From contig NZ_CAJXST010000001.1 of assembly GCF_913061305.1 (NCBI RefSeq), positions 364,868 through 428,867 on the forward strand: a stretch of DNA of 64,000 nucleotides, written 5' to 3'. Under the pieces are notes generated by a model. The model did not search any database and was not told the DNA's origin. It saw only the letters and a list, made by a program, of their open reading frames with translations. The position numbers and the translations under genes were made by a program. Source of the DNA: an uncultured Porticoccus sp. Its GTDB lineage: Bacteria; Pseudomonadota; Gammaproteobacteria; Pseudomonadales; Porticoccaceae. Positions 1 through 8,109 of the stretch are shown piece by piece (positions within the stretch are counted from its first letter, which is position 1; every line of letters begins with the position of its first letter).

Positions 1-934
1 CGTAAAGTGCCTGGGCGATATCGAGGGTCTCCTGCACATCCAGCCCCAACGACCGAGAGCAGATTTCCTGCAGCGTGCTCAGGTCAAACGGCAGTGGCGG
101 TGCTTCGCGTACACGCTCCGTTTCCATCTGGGTCACCGTGGCTTCACGGCTCTGGCGCAGGGCATTGGCGGCAGTTTGTGCCACGGATTCCTGCAAGCAC
201 CGATCTGCTTCGTCGGTACTGTCCTCGGGCGCTAACCAGCTCGCCTTGAATGAACGCCCACCCTGGGCAAGCGTGGTCTCGATAGCCCAGTAGGGCACAG
301 GGACAAAACGCTCAATGGATCGGTCGCGATCCACCACCAACTTCAACGTGGGCGTCTGAACTCGGCCTACCGAGAGCACGCCGCTGTAGCCCGCCTGCTG
401 GCCGAGTAGTGTGAACAGTCGGCTCAGGTTCATGCCAATCAGCCAGTCCGCCCGGGAGCGCGCCAGGGCCGAGTGGTACAGCGGCAGGGTCTCCGTTCCC
501 GGCTTGAGAGTATCCAGCGCTTTGCGGATGGAGGCGTCGTTCAGTGCCGACAACCAGAGCCGCCATATCGGGCCTCGGTAGCCGCACAGGTCGAGAATCT
601 CGCGGGCAATCATTTCGCCCTCACGGTCGGCGTCGGTGGCGATCACCAGTTCGTTGGCTTGGCCGATAATCCGCTTCACAATCTGGAATTGCGCCTTGGT
701 CGAGGCTTTGACCTCGATGCGCCAGTGCTCCGGAATAATGGGCAGTTGCTCAATTGACCAGCGCCGGTATTGCTCGCCGTAGGCTTCCGGGGGCGCGGTT
801 TCGAGCAAATGACCGATGCACCAGGTTACCGTAATGCCTGATCCAGTGTAGCAACCGTTGCCGCGCTGTCGGGCACCCAGCACGCGGGCGATGTCCTTAC
901 CCTGGGACGGTTTCTCGCACAGATAGACGCGCAC
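1..934 (-). CDS. topB: DNA topoisomerase III, ICE type (partial)
   Basis: Type IA topoisomerase that relaxes or decatenates DNA through a transient 5'-phosphotyrosine; ICEs of this kind carry their own copy. About 311 N-terminal residues are in the window and the C-terminus lies beyond the left edge. The protein opens MRVYLCEKPSQGKDIARVLG, the TOPRIM start with its catalytic Glu. The TOPRIM acidic motif ATDADREGE and the core motif GVLSVGRVQTP are visible. The active-site Tyr, expected near residue 330, falls just outside. I chose GTG at 934 because AAGGAG lies about 8 nt upstream and the conserved N-terminus starts there. It is the last gene seen of the minus-strand ICE module. Confidence 0.9.
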   Translation of the reverse strand, partial: MRVYLCEKPSQGKDIARVLGARQRGNGCYTGSGITVTWCIGHLLETAPPEAYGEQYRRWSIEQLPIIPEHWRIEVKASTKAQFQIVKRIIGQANELVIATDADREGEMIAREILDLCGYRGPIWRLWLSALNDASIRKALDTLKPGTETLPLYHSALARSRADWLIGMNLSRLFTLLGQQAGYSGVLSVGRVQTPTLKLVVDRDRSIERFVPVPYWAIETTLAQGGRSFKASWLAPEDSTDEADRCLQESVAQTAANALRQSREATVTQMETERVREAPPLPFDLSTLQEICSRSLGLDVQETLDIAQALY

Positions 935-1097
935 ACTGCAGCTCCTTGGGTGTTATGGGTTGGCCCAGCGACTCAATTGACGACAGGATGGCGAGTCAGG
1001 GCGGATTTGGCTGTACACAACCCGATTCGCCGACGCTCCGGGTTTTCGGCTTGGCACGGGCGATAGGGCGAATGGCGGTTGATGGACGTCCGCGGTT

Positions 1098-1115
1098 CTA
1101 TGCCACTGGCACAAT
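1098..1115. promoter_or_regulatory. Palindromic motif, degenerate copy 1
   Basis: The core TGCCA-C-TGGCA (1101-1111) sits in a 235-bp gap between ssb and topB. It matches the better copies at 3039 and 3153, with flanks TATGCCA and TGGCACAAT. Seen from the minus strand it lies about 165 nt upstream of the topB start, so it could be an operator or processing hairpin for topB. The rest of the gap (935-1169) holds no gene I can support. Confidence 0.5.
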
Positions 1116-1169
1116 CGGCGTTGGCGCAAAGTGAGCGGCGGAGAGCTGGTGCAGCCGCTCACGGTTCTT

Positions 1170-1565
1170 TTACGCTTCGGCATGCTGCTCAGCAACGGGC
1201 TCTTTGGGTGCCAGGGTTACGCGCTCGACGCGATACGGCAGGATGCCGACTCGGCGGGCCTCGATCTTGAAGGTGACGCGCTCGTTCTCTTCGGCGTCCT
1301 CCCACTCGTCTCGTACGGTCCGGCCTTCCACCAGCACGCGCATGCCCCTCTGGTACAGCGTTTGCCAGTGCTCGGCATCGCGGTGCCACAGCTCCACCGG
1401 TGCCCAGAATCCGCCCCGATCCTCGAAGCCATCTTTGGTGGGCACAGGATTGTCGAAGTAGATGTTCAGGCGCAGCAGACGACGGGGTTCGTCGTTGCCG
1501 TTGTTGAACGCCCGGTACTCTGGTGTAGAGCCGATATTGCCCTCGCCTAAAAAACGTGTGCTCAT
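1170..1565 (-). CDS. ssb: ICE single-stranded DNA-binding protein
   Basis: A 131-residue OB-fold SSB-like protein, likely to coat ssDNA during element transfer or replication. Visible SSB features are an early GNIGS segment, the run RLLRLNIYFDNP, and FWAPVELWHRDAEHW followed by YQRGMRVLVEGR, matching the core strands of bacterial SSB. It lacks the long acidic DDDIPF tail typical of chromosomal SSB and ends in AEQHAEA. The start at 1565 overlaps the stop of the DUF3158 gene (ATGA) and has GGAGAGG upstream. Neighbouring topB and replication genes fit an ICE-specific SSB. Confidence 0.85.
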   Translation of the reverse strand: MSTRFLGEGNIGSTPEYRAFNNGNDEPRRLLRLNIYFDNPVPTKDGFEDRGGFWAPVELWHRDAEHWQTLYQRGMRVLVEGRTVRDEWEDAEENERVTFKIEARRVGILPYRVERVTLAPKEPVAEQHAEA

Positions 1566-2098
1566 GGTGTCCTCTCCTGGGTCAAGACGTGTTGCCGGAT
1601 GCGGCGGTGGTAAACGGTTTGAGCCCGCTGGATTTTGGCTGCGCAGTCCACGGCCTGGCGGGCAATACTGTGAGTGAGACTGATCTGCATGTTCAGGGTG
1701 ATCCGCTGCAGCTCCATGGCGTAGAGATCGTCGATCAGGGCGGCTGGGGTGGCTGGATCTGCGATTAGCCCCTCCCACAGCGCGACGCCCATGGAGGACC
1801 GGTCGAGGTTGCGCCAGCGCAGGAAGGTAGTCCCCGCTCCCGTGGTCTGCTGGGCCAGTTGCACACTCAACCAGTTGAAGGGTGAACGGCGGGCCTGGGA
1901 CAGAATCTGCCGCTGCGCCAGGTTGATCAGGCCATCACGCAGAGTGAAACATTGGCTGGCCCAGACCTCCAGACTCCCCTTACCCTTAAAAGGTTTTAAA
2001 AGGCCTTTTAGGTAGGCTGCATGTTCCAGCTGCTGGAAGGCCGCCTGTTCCAGGGGCGAAAATCGATGTGGTGAACGGGTGAAGGCGGGTGTCGTCAT
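1562..2098 (-). CDS. DUF3158 family ICE protein
   Basis: A 178-residue protein of the DUF3158 family, which I know from PFGI-1/PAGI-like elements beside ssb. Its function is unknown. It is mostly alpha-helical in appearance, with no signal peptide, membrane segment or recognisable catalytic motif. Conserved-looking stretches include EHAAYLKGLLKPFKGKGSLE near the N-terminus and FLRWRNLDRSSMG in the middle. It overlaps the TIGR03761 gene upstream and ssb downstream by 4 bp each (ATGA), so the three are probably translationally coupled. Assignment rests mainly on size and gene order. Confidence 0.7.
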   Translation of the reverse strand: MTTPAFTRSPHRFSPLEQAAFQQLEHAAYLKGLLKPFKGKGSLEVWASQCFTLRDGLINLAQRQILSQARRSPFNWLSVQLAQQTTGAGTTFLRWRNLDRSSMGVALWEGLIADPATPAALIDDLYAMELQRITLNMQISLTHSIARQAVDCAAKIQRAQTVYHRRIRQHVLTQERTP

Positions 2099-2880
2099 AC
2101 CGGTGCCTCTTCGTCTGGTGAAACATCCTCGCTGGCGTCACCGGCGTCTTCTGTCCTATCGGCGGCCTCATCGGCAACGGTGTTTTCTGGGGCTGACGTG
2201 TTCCGCGATGATCGGCGGCTCATTGGCGGCGCGAAGCGCGAACGGCGTGTACCTTCGAGCACGTCCTGGGGCAGCTCACCGAACTTTTCCCTGGCCGCCC
2301 GTGCCGCCGCATTATTGGCCGCGAAGTCGTCGCGGCAGGCGCCGGAGTAGCGGTACTGCTGAGCCAGCGAAAACAGGCTGCGCAGCGCATGACCCCCATC
2401 GTTGAGCCAGCGCTCCAGGGTGCTGCGGTCTATCAATGCGGTGTGATGTGCCAGGATCAGGCGGCGTGCCAGATCGTCGTAGTCGGCCAGTAGATAGACC
2501 GCCATGAAGCCCAGCTGGGCATTGACGAACAGGGGCAGCTTGACGGGCTGCACGTTGAGGTTTTCTCCCAGACTGAGGGCTGCGGGCACATCCGCCAGGG
2601 CCTGATCCACCTGTTCGCGCAGGGTCTGCAGGCGTGTCCGGGTATCGTTGATCTTGTCCTCGATGCGCAGCATCCACCAGTCCGAGTAGGGATCGTCCTG
2701 CTCTGAGCCGCGCTTGAGCTTGTTCATGATGGACAGGAAGCCGTTGAGTCCGATGATGCCTGGCTTGCCGTCCGACGCAGCACGACCGTGCCAGATGCGG
2801 GAGGCGTGGTGAGTATGCAGCGTGAGTGCCATCGCGCTGCGCAGCGATCCGAGGTTGAGTTGCAGAGATTCGTTGGCCAT
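2095..2880 (-). CDS. TIGR03761/PFL_4669 family integrating conjugative element protein
   Basis: A 261-residue protein fitting the PFL_4669 (TIGR03761) family of ICE proteins, whose biochemical role is unknown. The N-terminal half carries LTLHTHHASRIWHGR and GIIGLNGFLSIMNKL, which I take as the family signature. The last 45 residues are low-complexity and acidic (AADRTEDAGDASEDVS), probably disordered. It begins a tightly overlapping triplet with DUF3158 and ssb. Upstream lie about 300 bp without a complete gene, containing two palindromes and a duplicated gene end, so a promoter for this sub-operon is likely there. Confidence 0.75.
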   Translation of the reverse strand: MANESLQLNLGSLRSAMALTLHTHHASRIWHGRAASDGKPGIIGLNGFLSIMNKLKRGSEQDDPYSDWWMLRIEDKINDTRTRLQTLREQVDQALADVPAALSLGENLNVQPVKLPLFVNAQLGFMAVYLLADYDDLARRLILAHHTALIDRSTLERWLNDGGHALRSLFSLAQQYRYSGACRDDFAANNAAARAAREKFGELPQDVLEGTRRSRFAPPMSRRSSRNTSAPENTVADEAADRTEDAGDASEDVSPDEEAPV

Positions 2881-3038
2881 GTGAGCGACTCGCTGTGGAA
2901 GATCGAGTCGCCAGCATCGGCAACGGCGGGAAGGCTGTCAGTAAAGAAACCGCACCCATTCGCCGCCCGTTTGAAATACCAGGTGTGATTGAGGCAGTGA
3001 CCGGGTGGGGGGTAGGTGAGGAAGGCTGCGTGTTCCGG

Positions 3039-3055
3039 TTATGCCACTGGCATAA
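3039..3055. promoter_or_regulatory. Palindromic motif, copy 2
   Basis: TTATGCCACTGGCATAA is a perfect 8-bp inverted repeat around one base. It directly follows the stop of a duplicated gene end (3062) and lies about 160 nt upstream of the start at 2880 on the minus strand. No U-run follows it, so it is unlikely to be a simple intrinsic terminator. A dimeric repressor site or an RNA-processing hairpin are the alternatives. Confidence 0.65.
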
Positions 3056-3061
3056 TTCCTG

Positions 3062-3121
3062 TCAGGCTTTGTTGAAGATCGACTGCGGGCGGGCGAGGTG
3101 TGCCCTTGCTGGCTCAGGGTC
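3062..3121 (-). pseudogene. Duplicated 3' end of the STY4528-like gene
   Basis: Read on the minus strand this stretch encodes DPEPARAHLARPQSIFNKA and a stop, aligning without gaps to the true C-terminus DPEQVKAHIARLQAIFQKG of the gene ending at 3177. Eleven of 19 codons give the same residue and the stop is kept. Each copy is followed by the same palindrome. It is a diverged, roughly 115-bp tandem duplication, or what is left of a deleted paralogue. The upstream reading frame is not maintained past about 3121. Confidence 0.7.
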
Positions 3122-3152
3122 TGTGTCCGGGTTGGGGAGGGCCGTGTGTTCC

Positions 3153-3171
3153 ATTATGCCACTGGCATAAT
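3153..3171. promoter_or_regulatory. Palindromic motif, copy 3
   Basis: ATTATGCCACTGGCATAAT is a perfect inverted repeat with 9-bp arms and a 1-bp centre, the best of three copies. It starts 5 bp past the stop of the STY4528-like gene. The spacing to copy 2 is 115 bp, equal to the duplication period. The minus-strand flank GGAACAC is shared with copy 2. Confidence 0.65.
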
Positions 3172-3176
3172 CGGTA

Positions 3177-4376
3177 TCAGCCTTTTTGGAAGATTGCCTG
3201 TAAGCGAGCGATATGGGCTTTCACCTGCTCAGGGTCTGAGGGCTGGGTGGGTCCCGTACTCTCGCCGTCGATGTGTGGCGCCGATCGCTCAGCCTTGAAC
3301 TCCTTGATTGGATCGACCCCTGCCCAGGCATGGAACTCGCCTCGGATCGCTTTCTGGATCAGGCCAAACAGGTAATTGACCGGTTTCTTGATGTAGCTGT
3401 CGCAGCAGCGAACGTCCCACTCATCGATCACCGGCTGTTGCAGTTCTCTGTCGACCTTCCTCAATGCGAGCAATGCGCCAGCTTTCTGCTCATCGTCGAG
3501 ACGATCAAACCGCGGTGGCAGATTCAGATGTAGCAACTCGTTCAGTACTGTACGTACATTACTATTTTTAATACTTCTTTTACGTACAGTACTACTGTTC
3601 GTCGGAATCGGAAGAATGCCGTCAGCCGGGCCTTTGCGGCCCGATTCCGATTTCGAAGAGGGCTCGTCGTAATCCCGAAGAAGGGCCTGAGCGCTCTCTT
3701 CGGTTTTAGAGTTATCCACAGGCTCGATCTTGGTGGCGTCGCCGTGCCAATTTTGCCCTGCCAGGCGCTCCGCCATGACCTGCAGGCGCGAGGGCAGCGT
3801 CCGGCCGCTGATCAACGGGTCTTCGGTGATTTCTCTGAGTGCGTTGGTGCCGACGATCCGTACAGCCTTGGCGGCATGGGTCAGCGCCTGGCTGACCAGC
3901 CCCAGGTACTCGGTATCGAGTTGCATGGCCTCGAAGGGTGACAGGGGTTCGTCATGGAGCACATACAGGTTACCCAGCAGGCGTCCAGATCTGGGGTCAC
4001 GTCGTCGCCGGACCAGGCTGAGCCAGCGGGTCAAGCGTAATTGGGTCAGCGCTCTGGCGACGGTTTCGTGGGACGCTTTGGCTGTGCACGGCATGGACGC
4101 CAGGTAGGGTCGCAGGCGCTCATAGGTGGGGAAGGCGGTTATGCCGTCGTCGTTCAGCAGCAGGCGAAAGACCTGCCAGGCATTGCGCTCCAGGGGGGTC
4201 AAGCGGCGATCGAGAAACAATGCTCTGGGCACGCTTTCGTGGCGGTTGCCGCTGAACAGGAAGCCGTCCTGCGCGGTGAATGTGGCCGGGCGCGTGTCTA
4301 AGCGTTGAGCTGCGTCATCCAGAAGCGTGGTTAGCGCAGCGGGGCCACTGTCGCGGCCCGGTGTTTCGCTGGCCAT
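3177..4376 (-). CDS. STY4528-like ICE replication protein
   Basis: A 399-residue protein resembling the STY4528 family of pathogenicity-island/ICE replication proteins. The N-terminal half looks like a winged-helix replication or initiation domain: LTPLERNAWQVFRLLLND is followed by a helix-turn-helix-like ASHETVARALTQLRLTRWLS and a basic wing VRRRRDPRSGRLLGNLYVL. The C-terminal half has conserved aromatic segments (FDRLDDEQKAGALLALRKV; YLFGLIQKAIRGEFHAW). The start at 4376 is 3 bp after the DUF2857 stop. Its 3' end has been partly duplicated downstream. The replication role is inferred from family and context, not from a catalytic motif. Confidence 0.7.
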   Translation of the reverse strand: MASETPGRDSGPAALTTLLDDAAQRLDTRPATFTAQDGFLFSGNRHESVPRALFLDRRLTPLERNAWQVFRLLLNDDGITAFPTYERLRPYLASMPCTAKASHETVARALTQLRLTRWLSLVRRRRDPRSGRLLGNLYVLHDEPLSPFEAMQLDTEYLGLVSQALTHAAKAVRIVGTNALREITEDPLISGRTLPSRLQVMAERLAGQNWHGDATKIEPVDNSKTEESAQALLRDYDEPSSKSESGRKGPADGILPIPTNSSTVRKRSIKNSNVRTVLNELLHLNLPPRFDRLDDEQKAGALLALRKVDRELQQPVIDEWDVRCCDSYIKKPVNYLFGLIQKAIRGEFHAWAGVDPIKEFKAERSAPHIDGESTGPTQPSDPEQVKAHIARLQAIFQKG

Positions 4377-4379
4377 GGG

Positions 4380-4940
4380 TCACACCAGACCCTGGTCGAT
4401 CCAGGCATTGATCGTTGACCACAGGACGGAAGCGGGCAAATTGAGGTCTTCAGCAAGATCCAGCGTAAGGTCGAGCAAGGCCATGGGGTCATCCAGGGCG
4501 ATACCGCGCTGTTTGACCTCGGGGTCCCATCGTCGCCACAGTTCGGTGTCCTGTTCCTCGCTCAATCCGGGATGGCGGCCTTTACGCTTGGGCAGGCCGA
4601 GAATGTCACGGCGCAAGGCGACTTCCTGATGCGTCAGGCCGTAGAACTTGCTCACCATCTCGGTACTGGCGCCCAGGCGCAGCATGCGATCAACCGCGGC
4701 GATTTCTTTCTCGACGTCCGCTACCTGGCGCAACAGGCGCTGCAGCACTTCGCGGTTGACGGTGACGGAACACCAGGGCACGGAGGCATTGATCAGTACG
4801 CTGACCAGGGCGGGGTGCTTCAATGCGCCCAGTTCCTGTTCGCCGAACCCCATGGCTTTGCAGCGCCGCAGCTGGCCGTTGCGCAGATCATGCAGTGCCT
4901 GCGCAATCACAGCCTGGTTGAGTGGGTGGGGTGCCGACAT
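4380..4940 (-). CDS. DUF2857 domain protein (ICE)
   Basis: A 186-residue DUF2857 protein, a family commonly found between ParB and the STY4528-type gene in this ICE class. A helix-turn-helix-like segment is visible in the middle (VSKFYGLTHQEVALRRDILG), followed by a basic patch LPKRKGRHPGLS, so DNA binding is plausible but unproven. No membrane segments. It lies 16 bp downstream of parB and 3 bp upstream of the next gene, in one transcription unit. Confidence 0.7.
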   Translation of the reverse strand: MSAPHPLNQAVIAQALHDLRNGQLRRCKAMGFGEQELGALKHPALVSVLINASVPWCSVTVNREVLQRLLRQVADVEKEIAAVDRMLRLGASTEMVSKFYGLTHQEVALRRDILGLPKRKGRHPGLSEEQDTELWRRWDPEVKQRGIALDDPMALLDLTLDLAEDLNLPASVLWSTINAWIDQGLV

Positions 4941-4956
4941 GCTGCCTCCTGGAACG

Positions 4957-6699
4957 CTATGAACCCCCGGGGGGTGTGAGTTCGGTGCCAGTACCCGACT
5001 CCAGCTCCACCAATCGACGTGACAGCCGCAGCAGGCGGAACAACTTGACCAGACCGTTATCGCTCAGCCGCGATAGTGAATCGTGATGGGTGCCTTGACG
5101 CCCCTGCAGCAGAGGCCCCAGCAAGTCCAGTAGCCGCAGATTGTCGATGCCACCGGTGGGCGGGCTTGATGAGTGGAAGCCTGCACTCAGCGCATGCAGC
5201 AGGGTAAGGACTGCGCGCCCCATCAGCGGCATCACGTGACCATCAACGGAAAGTGCCTGCAAATCGCAGTGGAAGCCGATCCCCGTATCGGTTGGCTGTA
5301 TGTGGTGGGCTTGTCCTGTCTCATGGGCCATTTCGGTGGCGAACTGGGCAATATGCACACGCAGGCTGTCGGATACGTCCAGACCGGGCTCGATGTACCA
5401 AACGTCCGTGATGGGGTAGAGCCCTCCAGCCTGGACTGGGATTGCCTGCAGAACGGTCGACTCGAAGTCCGGCTGTGTGTTGCCTGTTTGGTCCGCCAGC
5501 AGGCGCTGGATGTCCTGGAGTCGGTCGGTGGTTGTCGCTGGCGTGACCACATGGGCCTGAAGTCGCTCGTTGTCGGGCGCAGCCAACACAGGACTGCCGA
5601 TATCGTTGGCCGATGAATCAGGACGTTCCGGAGGTGGAGACTCCTTTACGTTCGCCGGTTTAGGTGTTGTAGGTGCTGTGTCAGTCCCTTGTTCGCCTGC
5701 CGGGGGCGCCGGGGGTTGTGGCTGTGATTTACCTGGGCTCTGCTCGATGGAGCGAGGGGCAGGATCGTCTGCGGCAGGGCGTTGTTTGAGGGCTGCACCG
5801 GCTGACGTCAGGCGGTTGCGAACATCAGATTCCGTGATATCCAGGGTCAGGGTGTCGTAGTCGACCTGCAGGAGTTCGGCCATCTGTCCAATCAATTCGT
5901 CCTGGATGCGCCTGACCGAGAAACCCTCCGCGTCGCTGTCGAAGGTTGCGAGCACATCGTGGAACAGGCTGGCAAATGCCATTTCCGCGCCGCGGCTCAT
6001 ACTCAGCGCTTCCCATGTCCTCTCGCTGGACTTGCGCAAGGCGGTCAGCCGCTCGATCTGTGGCCGTCCCAAACCGCTATAGAGCACGGTGGGGATGGCG
6101 GGAAGCAGATAGAGCACGGCATCCTGCATGCGACTGATGTGGGGTTGGGTGATGGGATAACCGTCCGCAGAAAGGCGCCGGGCCAGTTCGGTTTGTGTCA
6201 GTGTGATGCCCGATTCGACCTCGTACAGCTCACGGGCTTTCTCGATACCCAGAGCGCGCTCAATGAAGGTCAGTCCCCCGTGCAATTCGTTCTCGGCCAA
6301 GTGCCCAGTGAGGGCGACAATTTCACCGCGCTCCGGCCAGGGGCGGAACAGACACTGGATGCGAAAGAATGTCTCGTCTTTCGTCTCAGTCCACAGCTCA
6401 TTCAGGATTGCCAGACGGGTATTGCCGCCGTTGCGGATAATGTAATGGCTTTCGCCGGGCCGGCGGGTGATGGCCGGTGGCGTATCAAGCCCGCGCTTTC
6501 GTATGGATTCCTTGAGCTCTTCGTAGCGGGGGTTGCGAGTGACTCGCGGGTTTAGGTCATACGGCAGCAGTTGCTCCAGGGTCACGGTCATAGGTGTGTC
6601 GGCGATGGGATCGCTTAACGCCTCTGCGTCAGGGCCACTGCGTCGGAACTGATCGGCCAGTAATTTGCTGGCCATGTCTTTGGAGGTGAGGTCAGCCAT
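4957..6699 (-). CDS. parB: ParB family partition protein (PFGI-1 class)
   Basis: A large ParB-type protein of about 580 residues, much longer than chromosomal ParB (~290). The N-terminal ParB/Srx domain shows LLPYDLNPRVTRNPRYEELK and a GGNTRLAILNEL nucleotide-binding segment. A helix-turn-helix region (TQTELARRLSADGYPITQPHISRMQ) follows, then a Pro-rich linker and a C-terminal domain of unknown role. With ParA it should stabilise the excised element. I prefer ATG at 6699, giving an 8-bp overlap with the upstream gene; ATG at 6714 is possible. The length matches the dedicated ICE ParB family TIGR03764. Confidence 0.85.
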   Translation of the reverse strand: MADLTSKDMASKLLADQFRRSGPDAEALSDPIADTPMTVTLEQLLPYDLNPRVTRNPRYEELKESIRKRGLDTPPAITRRPGESHYIIRNGGNTRLAILNELWTETKDETFFRIQCLFRPWPERGEIVALTGHLAENELHGGLTFIERALGIEKARELYEVESGITLTQTELARRLSADGYPITQPHISRMQDAVLYLLPAIPTVLYSGLGRPQIERLTALRKSSERTWEALSMSRGAEMAFASLFHDVLATFDSDAEGFSVRRIQDELIGQMAELLQVDYDTLTLDITESDVRNRLTSAGAALKQRPAADDPAPRSIEQSPGKSQPQPPAPPAGEQGTDTAPTTPKPANVKESPPPERPDSSANDIGSPVLAAPDNERLQAHVVTPATTTDRLQDIQRLLADQTGNTQPDFESTVLQAIPVQAGGLYPITDVWYIEPGLDVSDSLRVHIAQFATEMAHETGQAHHIQPTDTGIGFHCDLQALSVDGHVMPLMGRAVLTLLHALSAGFHSSSPPTGGIDNLRLLDLLGPLLQGRQGTHHDSLSRLSDNGLVKLFRLLRLSRRLVELESGTGTELTPPGGS

Positions 6700-6931
6700 C
6701 GTGGTCACACTCATCGGCAAAGCGGGTTTCTCGCCGCATGCGTGCCAGTGCGCTGCGGGTGGCACGATGGTCGCTCGACGTTGAGCCGGTGTAGATCGGT
6801 GGCAGTCCGGGTTTGGTGAGTTTCAAGTGACCCCCACCGGTACGCTCTACGTGCCAGCCTTCGGCTTGGGCAAGTTCGATTAGTGGTTTGAGGCGCTTAT
6901 AGCCACGCGAGGGAATCGGCAAGCGGGTCAT
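6692..6931 (-). CDS. HicA/YcfA-like small protein
   Basis: A 79-residue protein resembling the HicA mRNA-interferase fold: GWHVERTGGGHLKLTKPG corresponds to the family pattern GW-x-R-x-GSH-x-HP, including the catalytic His of HicA. No HicB antitoxin is encoded beside it; instead it lies between parA (4-bp overlap at 6928-6931) and parB (8-bp overlap). It may be a domesticated RNA-binding or nucleic-acid-binding helper of partition rather than a toxin. The fold call rests on the motif and size only. Confidence 0.6.
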   Translation of the reverse strand: MTRLPIPSRGYKRLKPLIELAQAEGWHVERTGGGHLKLTKPGLPPIYTGSTSSDHRATRSALARMRRETRFADECDHDG

Positions 6932-7779
6932 GAGGCAGTCCTCCGGTGGGCTCCAGCTTGCAGTCGGCTAAATGCCGGTTGCCAGGCAGGCAGCAGCTCG
7001 CAGGCCAGCGCGCGCATGGTGTCAAGGGCGGCAGGCGTGATCCGTCCTTTGGGCCGACGGTATTCCACCCGGTGAACGGGCAGTGCCTGGGTCGAGGCGC
7101 GTGGGTAGGCTTCAATGGCCGGGATGCTGGTATCGAGCGCAACGATGCCAGGTTCGTTGGCAAACAGGTCGCGCAGTGCCTGCTGGATCACCCGTGCATT
7201 ACTGGAGACCGGATGAGCCCGGTTGATAAGCAGGTGCAGGGATGGCGGTTCGATGCCAAGGCGCTGGTAGGGGGCGATATCCTGCATCAGCTGCAGGGTG
7301 CCGCGTCGAAATTCCCGTGCCGCCAAAATCTCTGGCGTGACCGGCGAGAGGGCAATATCGGAGGCCAGTACCGCCATCTCCAGCAGAACACTCCTCGCGC
7401 CCTGGGTATCGATCAGCAGCAAATCATAATGAGGACGGAACACTGGTAGCAGATTGCGCAGGCGCAGCCGTCCATCGGGCGCGTGAAGCAGCAGTGTGTT
7501 CAACTGACCCTTGTCGTCATTGGACAGTACCAGGTCCAGGCCGTCGATGGCGGTGTGGGATACCAGGTGAGAACGATCCTGTTCATTGAAGGCCAGCAGC
7601 TCATAGATACCGCCTGGTGCGTGGGACCGTAGGGTGAAATAGCTGGACAGGGTTGGCTGGACATCCAGGTCGAGCAGTAGCACCCGCAGTCCAGCATCAG
7701 CCGCGATGCCGCCCAGATTGGCGGCCGTGGTGGTTTTGCCCACCCCGCCCTTGGTTGAAATAATGGAAACGACCTGCAT
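6928..7779 (-). CDS. parA: ParA family partition ATPase (PFGI-1 class)
   Basis: A 283-residue Walker-type ATPase that should position or stabilise the element together with ParB. The deviant Walker A motif STKGGVGKTTTAANLGG is at the N-terminus, followed by a DLDVQPT segment (Walker A') and DLLLIDTQGAR (Walker B). ATG at 7779 is chosen because GAGGAGG lies 8 nt upstream; an in-frame ATG at 7794 has no such site. It overlaps the HicA-like gene by 4 bp, so partition genes and that protein form one translational unit. Confidence 0.92.
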   Translation of the reverse strand: MQVVSIISTKGGVGKTTTAANLGGIAADAGLRVLLLDLDVQPTLSSYFTLRSHAPGGIYELLAFNEQDRSHLVSHTAIDGLDLVLSNDDKGQLNTLLLHAPDGRLRLRNLLPVFRPHYDLLLIDTQGARSVLLEMAVLASDIALSPVTPEILAAREFRRGTLQLMQDIAPYQRLGIEPPSLHLLINRAHPVSSNARVIQQALRDLFANEPGIVALDTSIPAIEAYPRASTQALPVHRVEYRRPKGRITPAALDTMRALACELLPAWQPAFSRLQAGAHRRTAS

Positions 7780-7818
7780 GACTATCCTCCTCACAGGGTT
7801 GCGTTCGAGAAGGCTGGG

Positions 7819-8034
7819 TCAGGTACGGTCGTTGAGGCGCTCTTCGATCCACTGGTCGATCTCGGCGGCATCCCAGCCAACGGCGCGGACGCCGAGGCGA
7901 AGCGCCTTCGGGAACTTGCCGGCTTTCATCAGGTTGTAGATATGCGCGCGCTTGAAGCCGGTCTTGGCTTCGACTTCCGGACGGCGGAGGATGCGGCGTT
8001 CAGTGCGAAAGGCCTGGGTCGTCTGTGTAGACAT
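7819..8034 (-). CDS. AlpA family transcriptional regulator
   Basis: A 71-residue AlpA/phage-excisionase-like DNA-binding protein. It shows the MerR-type helix-turn-helix typical of the family: RRPEVEAKTGFKRAHIYNLM, then KFPKALRLGVRAVGWDAAEIDQW. Such proteins control excision or partition genes in mobile elements. The start at 8034 has AGGAG 8 nt upstream, and longer in-frame starts would read through a probable operator. It lies 39 bp ahead of parA. An inverted repeat at 8110-8144 lies in its upstream region and may be its binding site. Confidence 0.85.
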   Translation of the reverse strand: MSTQTTQAFRTERRILRRPEVEAKTGFKRAHIYNLMKAGKFPKALRLGVRAVGWDAAEIDQWIEERLNDRT

Positions 8035-8109
8035 GGTAAGCACTCCTGTACGCTCAATAGCGCGGTGAAGAATGTGCTGCCCATTCAATGCCAGCTGGAT
8101 GGGATTGAC

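Noticed and set aside
1985..2012. Repeated AAAAGG/CCTTTT pattern suggesting a small palindrome
   Set aside because: Lies inside the DUF3158 coding sequence encoding LLKPFKGKG; no reason to see a separate element.
5173..5616. Long plus-strand frame opposite parB
   Set aside because: Antisense shadow of a high-GC coding region with no domain; many such frames lie opposite real genes, e.g. 30079-31845 and 60304-61917.
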